A stretch of 64,000 nucleotides of DNA from Aspidiotus rigidus (lineage: Eukaryota > Arthropoda > Insecta > Hemiptera > Diaspididae): positions 3,906,001-3,970,000 of the forward strand of contig JAVHKY010000056.1 of NCBI GenBank assembly GCA_035079385.1, given 5' to 3'. The stretch's first letter is position 1; every line of letters begins with the position of its first letter. A model generated the notes under the pieces. The model had not been told where the DNA came from. It saw only the letters and a program-made list of their open reading frames with translations, and did no database searches. The position numbers and the translations under genes were made by a program. Shown here piece by piece: positions 11,684 through 24,400 of the stretch.

Positions 11684-13497
11684 AAGACGAGATGTATCCT
11701 AGCACTAATAACGGAAAGGGAACGTTCTTATAATAATATAGTAACAACAACCAAACGAAAACAGACAGGAACTGAAATTATAAATTCATAAAACATGCAA
11801 AGTACTAATCAAAGATACTATCCATTAGATGTAACATATCTCAAAACCTCGTCGTAATGAGCCTCGCTCTGTACTGTGTCTAATGAAAGTAACCTTTTCA
11901 AACCAGAAACTTGCTAACGCAGGCTATTTCCTTATGTAGGCTACAAAGAAAAGTTAAAGGAATCACGGTATTAGGTGTGCTTAATGGAGGAGGAAGTAAC
12001 AGCGCTTAGTAGCACATCCGTAAGGAGTCTTGACGGTACAAAACTCTTATTTAATCATAAGGCAGGCAGAATCTCGATGAGGCAGTTGACCATCCCAAAA
12101 ACACGATTCTCTTACTAAGGGTAGCGATTGATTGTTTTGAAAATATACCCGATGATATCGTGTCGCAGAGACAAAATCTGCAATTGAAAAAGTATAATAA
12201 TGTATACGATGGGATGCTCGCGCGAATGATGCAAACCAATGATAAATAAGGCCAATATTATATACGGTCTTCAAGTTGGAATTACGAATAAGTATTGATA
12301 ATCTATGATAGACAATATTTGTACACGGTAGATATTCGTTTCAAATACTATCTAATTAAAAAATATATTCTCTCGTTCTCATTCATTCTCATTGAAAACA
12401 GAAGAACAGTGCAGAAAATTTCGATAAGTCTAAAACGAAATAAAATAGATAAGCCTAATGCCCAATGAATAAGAATACAATAACACGCACGCAGACCGAA
12501 GCTCATTTCAACTTTATTGTAAATTTTTTATACAAAATGACTCTACTCCTCTTCCCCTTCCTTACAGTTTCCTTCGCCTGTCCACTCTATTGCTATTTCG
12601 AACCCCCGTTTAAATATTCCTGTCGAACGATTGTGTGAAATTATTTTCGAAATGAAAAGACACATACCAAAACTACTCCTTTTTTCAGATTTTTGAGCTT
12701 TCGAATATTCCTTCATTTGGAACGAAACCTCGCTTTCGACCTACTTCTAAATGTGACTCCTAGGTCTCAACTCTTGCAACTTCGTGTCATTCTATTTGAA
12801 GTAATTTCGAAGCGTGTATATTATGCCATATATTACATAGAACTTTTTTCTTTTCTTACCCTCATCTGTTCTTAGATTTTTATTCATTATGCAAGAACGA
12901 AGACAAAAAACGATCAGCGAAGACATTCCCAAGGTCGTGTGACGCGAGCCGTATCTGAAACACAATCACTTCCTCCGTGATCGCGCCAGCTGTTACCGTT
13001 AATGATAAGTGAGAGAATAACGAACTTTCTAAGTGAAAGTAATGTTTTTTTCTTTCGTTCGTTCTTTCTTTCTTAATCTACTTCTCCTTTTACTTGTTGT
13101 ATACCTACGTGTAGCATTACAAAAGGATCATCAATTCCTCTTTTATATCATCTTCTTTGGACACGATGATAATCCTATGTCGCGTGCATATATCATATTA
13201 TAGCCTATTATGTATTAAAATATTTTTTCTTCACGTAGGTATTACTCAGGTATTACTCGTGCGGATGTGCTTTCATGCTTTCTTCTCTGTATTTTCGCGC
13301 AAGACCACTACTCGCCTTCAGTAGAAATGCAGGTGTCCGTCCACAGTAATTCTGCACAGCACTTCTTCATTTCTCATCGTCGGTATACGCCTTCACTTCT
13401 ACCAACACTATGTCGCAATACACTGATACTGTATAAAAAGTTTTGAGATTCATCTTTCTAGCGCAGAAGGGAAAATTTTAAAGATTTTCCAGCTTTA
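11684..13497. other. Noncoding, nothing recognised
   Basis: Only short frames without domains. No repeat copy was found elsewhere in the window. Confidence 0.4.
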
Positions 13498-13505
13498 CTC
13501 TAAAT

Positions 13506-14087
13506 CAGCGTTTCCCGAACTCAATTTCGCGGCACAAACGGGTGCCGCGAAATTTTTAAATCCATTCCTATTTGCCGATGAGGTTGGAGATTTGAATTTC
13601 AATCCCAATGAACGTGATCAATTTATTGATCTCTGTGCGGATTCGCTCACGAGAAAACGATTTGAAAAGATGGATATGTCTCTGGCTTCAATATGTTCAA
13701 GTTTAAAGATGTTGTATCCTCTTGTAGTTGCAAAGGCAATGAGTGTACTATTGCTCTTTCCTTCGTCCTACCTATGTAAGCAAGCGTTCTCCATCCTGAA
13801 TAGATTAAAAACAAAGTCGCGTAATAGACTTGAATCCATAGAAGATGACATGCGCGTTTCAGAATAAGGAATTAGACCGAAAATAACTGAACTTTGCACT
13901 AAGCATCAAGCACACCCCTCTCATTAACAATTGTGCTAATCTCAAAATAAAATTTTTTAATATCTATTATTCTAATAATCTAATTGTCCTTTTCTTATGG
14001 TTAAAACAACATTTTTAGTGACGGGTGCCACCAAATTTTAATTGTCAATTTGGGGTGCCGTGCATCCAAAAAGTTTGGTAAACACAG
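13506..14087 (+). mobile_element. Internally deleted hAT element
   Basis: The termini pair as imperfect inverted repeats. CAGCGTTTCCCGAAC at 13506 matches the complement of the last 15 bases before 14088 at 11 of 15 positions. Both ends carry GGTGCC(GCG) subterminal motifs. Flanking octamers CTCTAAAT (13498-13505) and CTGTAAAT (14088-14095) agree at 7 of 8, as expected for a hAT target-site duplication. The 582 bp element keeps only the transposase C-terminus. It cannot move by itself but has both ends. Confidence 0.8.
13592..13867 (+). pseudogene. hAT transposase C-terminal fragment
   Basis: The open frame ends with the hAT dimerisation-region signature LLLFPSSYLCKQAFSILNRL, then KTKSRNRLESIEDDMRVSE. 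This is the usual 'LLpFpt.YLCE..FS.L..IKTK.RNRL....DLRV' pattern of ZBED/SCAND3-like hAT transposases. Lys replaces the normally acidic residue after YLC. Upstream in-frame sequence also fits the family, so no start codon should be expected. The N-terminal BED finger and catalytic core are gone, deleted within the surrounding element. Confidence 0.85.
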
Positions 14088-14153
14088 CTGTAAATGGATA
14101 TCAGTGGAAATTTTACAACAAATGGTCTTTATTTGAAAAAATTTAACAAAGTG

Positions 14154-14220
14154 CTTCTTTTTTTTTTTTCTTTCTTTTTGTTTCTCTTTCTTTTTTTTTT
14201 TTACTTTTTTTTTTTTTTTT
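14154..14220. repeat. T-rich simple sequence
   Basis: Several T runs separated by C. This explains the Lys/Glu-rich minus-strand frame here. Confidence 0.9.
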
Positions 14221-14290
14221 TCGTGCTGATTGTTCTTTTCTCTTGAAATCATCAGAATTCGTTCATTAAATGCTCGATGCTCACTAGCGC

Positions 14291-14314
14291 GTGTGTGTGT
14301 GTGTGTGTGTGTGT

Positions 14315-14401
<87 letters not shown>
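14291..14401. repeat. (GT)n-(CT)n compound microsatellite
   Basis: About 14 GT units run directly into about 41 CT units. Confidence 0.98.
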
Positions 14402-14402
<1 letters not shown>

Positions 14403-14569
14403 GTTATGACTCGCTAGTTCAATCCTGATTTCGCTGGTGTTCTTATTGTCGATCGATTTTTGGCCAGACACTCTCTTTTGTGGCTGTATGATGGTTTTTA
14501 AACCAAAAGCTCATTGTTTTTGCAGCTTTGGAAATTTTAATTTTTTTTGTCTACTACTCAGAGTATTCT

Positions 14570-14730
14570 TCCAGTAGGCCTATATTAGTTTATACACTTA
14601 TTAGTTCTAGAGCTTCTACAATCCGCAAGTATTACTTCCAGTATACAGCTAGTATAAACTAGTACATTCCTCCTAGTATTAAGCTAGTATGAGATCCTGC
14701 TAGTATACATATACAACTAGTAAACTGTAT
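14570..14730. repeat. CTAGTATA-rich tract
   Basis: Repeated ACTAGTATA, AGCTAGTAT and ACTAGTA words, of the same kind as 9570-9730. Confidence 0.5.
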
Positions 14731-14989
14731 GAGGGTGGGACTGAAATCGGCGAGGGGCCAATTTGGGAAATTGCGAATCACATCTAGGGTTCTTTTCCAA
14801 CGCGGAAGCTCACAAATTTTAGAATTACAGGTAGACTTCAGGAAAGATATGAAACGTGTCAAAAAACTAAGTACACGGTCCTTTAGTTTGGTCTGACTAT
14901 TCAGTTTTATTAATATTCAGTATATTTGTATTATTTTACATATACAGTGGTTTGGTAAGAACGTTGTTACAGCAATGTTTTGGTTGACT

Positions 14990-15360
14990 ACCGGGTGGCG
15001 CAGAAGTCACTCATCAATCTCGCGTTGTGCCAGAAATCACTTACCAATCACAAGAAGTACGCATGCGCCATGTTTCAAGTACGCGTTTCCTTACACTCGT
15101 AGGTGGGGCAATTATCAGTTACACCCGAGAAGTTTTTTGCGTCTCTCTTTGAATTTGTTTTCTTGTTCATTTTTTTCAAATAAAATATTGTTGTTTGCAA
15201 AACGTGGACATACTTTTTTAACCGATGCAAAAACGGTGACTTCTGCGCCATTCGATACAATAAACTCCCACTCATCAGTCTTTGATATCAATGGGGGTTT
15301 TTTGCATTGGATACTGATTGCGTTCACTTTTGTAATTGGGCCTCTTGAATTCAAGTTTTG
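14990..15360. repeat. Dispersed repeat with internal inverted repeat
   Basis: GGCGCAGAAGTCAC near 14997 is inverted near 15236-15249. Two direct 28 bp units (GGCGCAGAAGTCACTCATCA and TGCCAGAAATCACTTACCAA) are at 14997-15055. The right part (CATCAGTCTTTGATAT, then ATTGCGTTC and ATTGGGC) is related to 49518-49635. Confidence 0.55.
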
Positions 15361-17144
15361 AAAGATAAAACATAAAAATAATCACGGTCTATCAGAGACT
15401 TTCTAGCTGAAATATGACAATTGATTTTAAGGTATATTTTGGTGCTAAACATGAAATTCTGCACCTCCTAAAAAAAATATAATTATGGTTTCAACACCAC
15501 AATACTTTGAAACCACCCTATAGTATCATCCGTCCTTTATGTTAATAACTAGCCGTTTGCGGTGCGCCTCGGTGTGTAGGCCTGCGGCGTCCACACGGGC
15601 TTGCGCTTTGCGCTCGCTGTAGGCAAACGTCTGGCTGTAGGCCTTAATGCCGACAAATTCGCACTACGTGCTCGCTGGAGGACGCCACATTAGGATGAAT
15701 CGCTCATCTAGGCGGCAAAAAATCGAAAAAGTGACTTCGCCAAAATATAATGTACCGGTAACTTTGAACATTGTTTTGTACTACTTTAAGAATCCTGAAT
15801 CATGTATTGAAGAGTCTGTAGTCGTATTGAGTGACGCTTTACGGTTAGTTGAATAATGGAAAGAGTAGAAGGTGCGGGGATTTGTTATTCCGTCGCTGTA
15901 GAGCTCACTGTTGAACCAGTGTCGTACTTATCGGCATGTACTTTTTTAAATAGTGAATCTGGAGTATTTTTAACGATCTTTTATGTGGTTCTAATGGCTT
16001 TTTTCAATTAAAGCTGGAATGAAGCATTGCCAGTAAGTACTACATACGTGTTCAAAATGTAAGTTCTTTAGACTGGCAAAAATTTGTGCCAATATGTGCC
16101 GAGAAAGTATAACCACAAACAAACACACAAAAACGTTCACTTTAATCGTGCATCAACACTTGTTGCATTAACTTGCATTTTGCAGTGATATGAGCATGGT
16201 TTTAAAAGTATATGTGGCTTACAACAAGAAATGATTTGGATTTTTTTCAAGGTATGAAGGAAAGTACCATCCTGAAGGGTGTGCGTCGGCCGTTGGGAAA
16301 GGCCAGAATGGTGTACAACAGATTGCATTTGATCTCTCCAAGTACCTTACGCTTTTTGGGATACCAGTAGTTACTCTGCGACGCTTGTCGGGTGTGTATA
16401 AGTAGTCTTTATAAGGAATGACTTCACAAAATTTCTCAAAAAAGTTGCTCGAAACTCCATTTACAGAAGAAATTTTTGGATCTCTAAATTTTTGATCCAA
16501 AAAAATTTTACAGCGTCAAAAAATAGACAAATTTTGAATGATTTTAAAGTGAAATGAAAAGCTTATTAAAGAAAATTTTCCAATTCTGCTTTGATACTGT
16601 CTTCAATTGAATCTTTCTAAAAAATTAGAAAGATTCATAGAAAACTCGAGCAGTGAAAAACTTTTTTCACAGCAGTAACTGAAAAAGATGATTTCAAGCT
16701 ATTTTTCTTCCCATTTGAATTTTATTTGTATTCTTGCAGATTAAAATTTAGGGATAGTTGTGGAGAATTGCAATGAATTGGAAATATTTAATCGGTACAA
16801 TAACTTTTTTAGTTACCAAACTTGCTCTTATTACCTATTTCATTGAGAAGACGCTGACAACACCCAAAAAAAAGTATCAAAATTGCTAAAGAAAAATGTT
16901 GGAGAAGAAGAGGAAACGAAGAAGAAGATGACTACAACGATGAGTTTTTCAATTGAAGATTTATATGATGAGAATTGAAAAAAAAAGAACAAAATAAGTG
17001 TAAATAGGTAATACTAACAAACAGAGAAATTTCTTTTTTTTTCAAACTTTCTTCAGAGGCACAATTACAATAATTCATATAAAAGTGACAAATCAAATAG
17101 TGAACGAAGGGGTTCATATCAGATATACGACAGAATTGAATTTT
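15361..17144. other. Noncoding with GC-rich patch
   Basis: A GC-rich patch at 15545-15640 contains GCGCTTTGCGCTCGCTGTA, which recurs at 17589-17607. A perfect 12 bp stem hairpin lies at 16608-16637. No gene is recognised. A 93-codon minus-strand frame at 16219-16500 has no known domain. Confidence 0.45.
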
Positions 17145-17490
17145 TGTGGAGAAAGGAAGGGACTCTCAATTGGATAATGAACTTCGGATTCGTGTTCTGT
17201 GATTTAAAAAAAAAACCTATAGATCTTTCTACTGGAGAATCTGTACTTACATCATTAAGCATTATTATAATAAATTGTAGTATCAAATACTTGTGGTTGA
17301 GGGAGGGGGCTTCAAATCAAAAAGTGGCTTTCAGATATGTGTTCTGCGGAGCAAAAAACCCCCAAACCGATCTTTCTGACAAGAAAATCTTTATTTATTC
17401 TCTGCCAAACATGTGTAAATATGTGTTGAGAGGGGAGGGGGCTCCGAATCCGAAAATGGATTTTAGATTCATGTTTTACAAGTATTAAAA
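17145..17490. repeat. Three diverged tandem units of about 130 bp
   Basis: Units start near 17145, 17290 and 17425. Each has a (GGGA)GGGGGCT/GGGAC start, then AATC...AAA, then TTTCAGAT/TTTAGATTC.TGTT and a purine-rich or Lys-like block. Translated in one frame they give three variants of LREGA.N...FRFVF, so they share one origin. Whether this was ever coding is unclear. Confidence 0.6.
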
Positions 17491-17569
17491 CCCCCTGGTC
17501 AAGACGGTCAAAGTAGTTTTCTTAATTTTTTTATTTGTTGCCGGCTACGAGAGTATTTCATCCCACTGT

Positions 17570-17660
17570 GGGACGGCAACACCGGGACACGCGCTTTGCG
17601 CTCGCTGTAAGTTGGAACGCCGACTGGCTCGCTATTCGCGCTTTGCGCTTGTTGAAACTG
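17570..17660. repeat. GC-rich patch with GCGCTTTGCGCT words
   Basis: CGCGCTTTGCGCTCGCTGTA and CGCGCTTTGCGCTTGTTG both occur here. The same word lies in the 15545-15640 patch. Probably a shared interspersed-element segment. Confidence 0.45.
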
Positions 17661-17996
17661 CTGACAGATACCTCAATAATCAACTTGTGCTCCGTTTTCG
17701 TCTTCTGCGCAGTTAGGAGCAAATTTTGACTTTCAAGAGCTTATAACAGATGAGCTTTCAATAGTCATATATTTTTCCCAGTTCCAACAGAACACACTCT
17801 ACCCACACACGGCTCAAAACTCAACCAACAAACATCCCGCTGGCAAAGATAAGGTTTTCTGATCGATAAAAGTATTATTTTTCAGAATTTCTTAACAACT
17901 TCACTAAAAATATCATTACAGCCATATCTTACCACTTTCTCTAGTAATAAAATTTTTTTATCATCATTCTACCGGTATCGGATACTTACTTAGCAG

Positions 17997-18448
17997 CACG
18001 GTATGAGATGAAGAGGTAGTGACACAAGCGTATTTTGCTAATGGTAAACGCTGTCCGCGATTTTGAAGTAGTTCTGAACGTTCCAAGCACAGCGCTGGTA
18101 ATGAAAGGGATATAGGCAATACACAACGTCTTATGGGAACACGCTACTTTTCAAAAAATTATTGCAGAATCAGGAATTAACCCATATACTTGATATTTAA
18201 CACAAAAATACTATCTATTCTACTCTCTAAAATTTTAAAAGAATCATCCTTCTAGATAAATTCCTCAATTTTTTATAATCTTCTAAAATGTTTTCGATAC
18301 AAGGGTACCAACGGTAATGTTGAGGCACAGGTGGGGAGCGGAAGAGCTCGACTGTTCCCTGCAAACCTAGCGGAATTACGTATGTACAACTTCAAGACTG
18401 AGGACACAATTTTTTTGTTGTGTCACTACCTCTTCATCTTATACCATG
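17997..18448. mobile_element. 452 bp MITE with 31 bp terminal inverted repeats
   Basis: Terminal repeats 17997-18027 and 18418-18448 match at 29 of 31 positions (CACGGTATGAGATGAAGAGG start). Flanking octamers CTTAGCAG (17989-17996) and TTTAGCAG (18449-18456) match at 7 of 8, which suggests a hAT-type target-site duplication. There is no coding capacity, so it is a nonautonomous element. Confidence 0.85.
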
Positions 18449-18456
18449 TTTAGCAG

Positions 18457-20303
18457 TAACTGGAACTCGCATCAAGATCCGAGTATAGAGCGTTTGTTTT
18501 TTCTTCTTGTCAATACATGATCAAAAATCGAAATTTGTAATACTGTAGCGGCACTTATACGAGAGCCTGTGTAAAAATGACAATTGACATATATGTAGAA
18601 GCGTCGTGTATTCTAGTTGATTAGTGGTACACAGAGAAGAGATATTTAACTCTTGGAAAGACAAAAAAACGCATATATTTGCCATGTTGGCGCTGCAATC
18701 GCGTGGTCCAATCACCACTACTACTATTACACACCTACTTGTGTTTTCTACTATCACACTCAAGAATATTTGAAATGCAACCTGCACTGCTGCTGCAGCG
18801 TGCGTATTAGCTAATCATGACAAAGCGATTGTCACGCTTACGTGTCAAATATATGCGTTTATTGGCACTAATTTTTGCATTGAAGGTAACCATTCTCTTC
18901 TCTGGTTGTACAATAGTGATACGACGGTATGTATAAGATTATCAATAACAAAGCCCGTACATCATCTGGCAGTATTGCCACAATACTACATGTCTGTCAA
19001 ATATTTGTTCTAGAGACAAGTAGTTCCTGCATAAAAAAGTAAACAACGTCTTGGTCGTGTTTTGCTTACCTATTCTTCAAGTTTTGCGATCGTTGTTCTA
19101 TGATCTTAAGCCTATTGTTCCCTGCCGTACAAAGTTTAGTTGATGAATATCCAAATCAACGATCAGAAAGAAACATTCTTTCTTAGCCGTCAGAAAGACA
19201 CAGTTCGCTTGATCGGTGATTGGGATGTGCGTGAATTCAATCAAATTCAATATTGTGCGGAAGATCAGGGAACAAACCTCTTCCAGCCTGCTAAGGGCTA
19301 CTTGTTTTGTACAGCATCACTGTGTAGTGTGATGTACTCAAGTAATCGCTCGCACACAGTACATCATTGGCTAGCGTCGGCTATGATCGTAGCAAACGTC
19401 GCTGGTACGTGCGTCGTGACCGTAACATTACTTTTTATACACTTGCAGAAAAAATTATACGAGATTATCCTCTTAAGAAATGGAGCACCACGACTGAAAC
19501 CTGATAACAGATCTTTTATTTGATTATTGTGATGAGCTAAATGTTTATGGAAAAATCTACAGAATACACAACATACCTACCTACACAGTATAACAAAATC
19601 GGAGTATTCATAATACAATTAAGTATTTGTGATCTAATTTACAATTAAGTTGCCTGAGTAACATTTTTATACACAGAATTCAACCTGAATACATAGAAAT
19701 GTAGGTAATCATTTGGACATCTAACAAAAAAATTGTACACTAATGAAAAGTGATGGAGATACAAATATTATCATCTCCTATGTGTTATTTAATCCAATAC
19801 ATGATCATTGTTCTGTCCTGTGGAATATGGTGCCTCTCGTGAATGCTAGAAATACGGATATATAGTTACCTACGTATTAGCTTCTTTGGGTTGTATTTAC
19901 TACAGACATCACTCTTCCTTTTCAACTTCAAATGTCTAACATCTATAGAGCGAATTTGTATGCGAAATTGAAAAATAAGTTATCGAGTGAGAGAGAATTT
20001 TTCATAATTATTTACTTCTCTTCTCAGGGTAGTTTCCTCTGAAAACAAAGATCGTCATTTTCGAGTGCCTATTATTTTTAAAATAGATAGGTATTGGTAA
20101 TACCTACATGAGGAATTTCTCCTGTAGAGCATTTTGTGTTTACCGGTATTCAAATATACTAGAAACTTAAGTACCTACTCAACAATTATATGTCCTATAC
20201 TGTCTTCACGCTCATTCACTCGTCACGCCGCCAGTCATCCTGATCAAAAGATACCAAACTATATTGAAAGAGGTTTTATCCTACAAAGAAGATAAACTTC
20301 GCC
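18457..20303. other. Noncoding, one unrecognised frame
   Basis: A 127-codon plus-strand frame (19140-19523) has one hydrophobic stretch near its end but no recognisable domain, and I do not call it a gene. Otherwise nothing was seen. Confidence 0.4.
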
Positions 20304-20317
20304 TATAACATGCCTTC
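20304..20317. repeat. Target-site duplication, left copy
   Basis: TATAACATGCCTTC is identical to 24661-24674 and flanks the retrotransposon exactly. Confidence 0.92.
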
Positions 20318-20515
20318 GGAGTTCGATTTGGGTATCATGTTAAAACGGACGTTTTGTGCGCGTTGAATAGTTCACACAGCGTAACTTGTGCTAACGTGAT
20401 TTTTACAACAGATAAGTAATATTAGAAGCTAGGATCGAGTGCTTGCACGAATAATCCTGTCTAAGTGTGAATCTGTGTCTTCGATAGGCAAAATAACATA
20501 GAGCAATCAGCGAAA

Positions 20516-21446
20516 ATGGATGAAGATTTCAAGAAGAAATTTGAAGTTATGTTTCAAAAAATTACGACCATCGAAACTGCAGTGTCTACACTACCGGGAT
20601 TAGTAGAAAGAATCGATGAACTGGAGAATGAAAACCAAGGCCGAAAGGAAGAGATTTTCGATCTTCAAAGTGCTTACGACGAGCTACAGGAGAGGTTAGA
20701 CCACGCAGAGCAATATAGTAAGTAAAGGAACGTGATAATCTACGGTATAGATTTCGAGGAAGGAGAAAATACACGCGAAGTACTGCATCAATTTGCAAAA
20801 AGAATAAATATACCGATCCAAGAATATGAGATTAATGCGGTACACCGAATACCAACCAGAAAAGAGGTAGGTACCACCTATCTTAGTTTGTTTAAATAAC
20901 CTAGATATGAAAGATGTCCTCATTAAATGGTCTATAAAGAATAAAAAAGATAGAAATTCGAAAATACCGAATGTAATCGTAAGCGAACATCTAACCAAGC
21001 AAACCATAAACTTGCTTCAAGAAGCGAAATCATACAATGAGCTGATACAGTATGTGTGGACAAGAAATGGTCGAGTTTACATAAAAGAACAAGACGGAGA
21101 CCCTAGGATTGAAGTAAAGTCAGTAAAACACTTGGAAGCGATTGTATGTGACATCAGAAGTAAAGTCGAAGAAGATGAGAAAGAAGACGGCGGAGATGAA
21201 ATAGAATCAACAAGCGACGAGAACAACAGAGCAGAAAACGGTAACGGAAATTTTAGGAAGAAGGAAGGAGGAAAGAACATCAAGAAAAATCAGCTATCAA
21301 TGAAGGACTTTGTTACAAGGGAAAGAGAAATACCGTCCAAATATCGTAGCAACTTCAAAATCACACCAAGAACAGTCATCACGCGCTCAACGGGACAATT
21401 GTTACACACAGCAGCGTCCAAAGATAGAAAAAATTATCGAGCATAA
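20516..21446 (+). pseudogene. LINE ORF1, coiled-coil RNA-binding protein
   Basis: The start is the ATG at 20516. Residues about 15-70 form a coiled coil (LPGLVERIDELENENQGRKE ... ELQERLDHAEQYSK). An in-frame TAA at 20723-20725 interrupts just before RNVIIYGIDFEEGEN, which resembles the RRM-like part of L1-type ORF1 (Transposase_22) proteins. A frameshift between about 20865 and 20900 then moves reading to the frame of NNLDMKDVLIKWSIKNKK. The C-terminal part contains LLQEAKSYNELIQYVWTRNG and an acidic-basic tail, ending with TAA at 21444-21446. The family binds element RNA and chaperones reverse transcription. Two lesions make this copy nonfunctional. Confidence 0.85.
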
Positions 21447-24400
21447 AAAATTGTACACAGATCGAACTCGTCTCACCCAGTAAGTCTGGCCAGCGAGGGT
21501 GAACATGGCTTACACCCCTCAAAAATTGCTAAAAAAAATGAAGTGAAGAATAAAGGTAAGAATAGAATAATAGCAATAAATAAATATAAATCAGAAATTA
21601 CAGATAGTAAAAGTTACTTGGTAAAAAACAAAAGGAAGTTATCCACGTTTGTCCTGGGAACAATCAATGTTAGAACGTTAAAAAGTGATGAAAAACTGGA
21701 GGAATTGGAAGATGCATTTGAAAAATCAAATATTGAAATATTAGGAATCTCAGAAGTAAGAAGAAATAATGAAAAAATAACTGAAACAAAAAGAAACAAC
21801 ATTCTATTTCATACAGGTTGCGAGAGAGGTCAAAAAGGTGTCGGCTACTTGATAAAATCTGACTTGAAAGATAAAATAATAGAAGTGAGTACGATATCGG
21901 AAAGAATAGCAAAATTACTGATGAAAGGAGAAAGAAACGAAATTTATGTACTAGTCCAGGTGTATGCTCCAACGGCAGAAAGTAAGGAGGAAGAGATAGA
22001 AAAATTTTATAAAGAATTAAATAATACCATAGACTCCTACCTTCTTAAAAAAGAATATCATTTAGTTATTATAGGAGATTTCAATAGTCAGGTTGGACAA
22101 AAAGAAGAAAATGAAGATAGATACATTGGAAATTACTGTTATGGAAGAAGAAACGAAAGAGGAGAGCGACTAATGGACTTCTGCAAGGAAAATGACCTAA
22201 AAATAGTCAATACCTTCTTCAAAAAAAGATTGTCCCAGAGATGGACGTGGATTGCTCCAAATAATGAGTACAAAAGTCAAATAGATTATATAATAATGCC
22301 AACAACATTTAATAAAATTTATAATTGCAAAGTAATAAAAGAATTTATGTTCCATTCCGACCATAGAGCCATTGAATGCAAAATAGTGACAAATGAGACG
22401 AGGAGAAGGTATCAGAAAAATCAGGGTTTTAAAGAAATAAAATATAAAATGCTTTATGAAAGTATAATTACAGAATTACTAAAAAACAATAAAATAGAAG
22501 ACAAAGAGAGTATAGAAGAATCATATTCAAAATTGACAAAAATAATAAAACTAACTATTGAAAAATATGAAGAATGTGAGAAAGAAAGGAGGAAAGGGGA
22601 AGATGAAGGTGGGGACAGAGCAAGTGGGGAAGGAGGAAAAGAACTAAATTATCGTGAGTCTCTAAATAAACTTTATAAGAAAAGAAGCGAACTACTAAGA
22701 ATAAATATAAAAACAAAAGAAGAAAAAATTGAATTAAACTTGACGAGTAAAATAATAAGACAAAAAATCAGGGAACATCGAAAAAAGAGAGATGAACTAG
22801 TAATAGAAGAAATCCTGGAAAATACAAAAAGTACGAAAGAAATAAAAAAGCATATGTCACTGGGAAAGAACTTGATAACCTACCTTCAGGACAATGATGG
22901 ATGCAAAATTTATAATAGAAATGGAATAAATAAAGTAGCCACGGAGTTTTACTCTAATCTTTATATAGGTTGTGAAAGCAATCACACTAGAGGTCAAAAT
23001 AAATCAGAATATAATGTAGGGGGAATAGAGGTGGATGGTCAGAATCTGAATCCAGTCTTAGAAGCAGAACCAGAGTTTTTAGAAGAAGAAATAGAGGTAA
23101 TAATAAGCAAACTAAAAACAAAAAGAGCACCGGGTCACGACAATATTAGGAATGAACATCTAAAATATGGGGGGAAGACCTTAATTAGAGAAATAACAAA
23201 ATTATTTAATAAATTACTCGAAGAACAGAAGAACAAAAAATAGTCGAAGATTGGAGGAGAGCGGATATAATTATATTACATAAAAAAGGAAACAAACACG
23301 ATATAAAAAACTACAGGCCCCTAAGTTTATCACCTGTAATAGCAAAAGTGTTCTCAAGAGCAATAGGAAATAGAATTAGTGAAAGGTTAATGGAACAACA
23401 AACTGATGTTCAGGCTGGATTCAGAAAAAGGTATTCAACTATAGACCACTTACAAGCAATAAATCAGATTATAGAAAAATCGAATGAATATCAAATAAAT
23501 CTACAGATAGTAATGATCGACTACAAAAAAGCTTTTGATTCAGTGGACCACCTCTACTTAATTGAATCACTCAAAAAACAAGGGTTACCAAAAGTATACA
23601 TAAACATAATATCAGACATGTACACCAATAACATGGCTAGAATAAAAACAGACAAGGTAGGACCGTATTTCAAGATAAGAAGGGGAGTAAGGCAGGGAGA
23701 CCCGTTGTCGTCCATCTTGTTTATTTGCATGCTAGAAGAAATTTTCAAGAAATTAGACTGGGAGTCGAAAGGGATAAAAATAAACGGAAAAAATTTAAGT
23801 AATCTGAGATTTGCTGATGATGTAATACTGTTTGAAGAAGAAAAAACAAAAATAGACGAGATGATAGAAGAACTTGATAAGGAAGGGAGGAAAGGAGGAC
23901 TAGAGATGAATCTGGGAAAAACTGAAAGACTGGTTCCAGATAATGAGGAGAACTGTAAAGCAGAACTAGAAGTAGACAAATTAAATAGAGTTACAGAGAC
24001 TATTTACTTAGGCCAAACAATCAGCTTTAACAAAAGATTAGAAAAAGAAATAAATAGGAGAACAACTTTGGCTTGGAACAAATTTTGGAGTCTGAAATGC
24101 GTATTTAAAGGTCCCTACAGAAATCATCAGAAAAGTAAAATATTTAATAGTTGTATTCTCCCAACCATGACATATGGAGCGCAAACCTGGGCACTAACAG
24201 AAAAACAAGAAAACAAGATTAAAGTAACACAGAACAGAATGGAACGCTCAATCTTAGGAATAAAAATTAGAGATAAAATACCATTGAGAACAATAAAAAG
24301 AAAATTAGAAGGAAACGAAGATGCCATCAAAGTAACACGCAGAAGAAAATGGGATTGGGCAGGTCATGTATCAAGGATGGACGACAACAGGTGGGCTTAT

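Noticed and set aside
14001..14471. 156-codon minus-strand frame rich in Arg-Glu and Lys
   Set aside because: Entirely produced by the CT/GT microsatellite and T runs.
16219..16500. 93-codon minus-strand frame
   Set aside because: No family recognised, and the opposite strand is equally open, so coding cannot be supported.
19140..19523. 127-codon plus-strand frame with a hydrophobic segment
   Set aside because: No homology recognised, no gene-like context; kept only as a note.
23554..23979. 141-codon minus-strand frame
   Set aside because: Antisense shadow of the reverse transcriptase.
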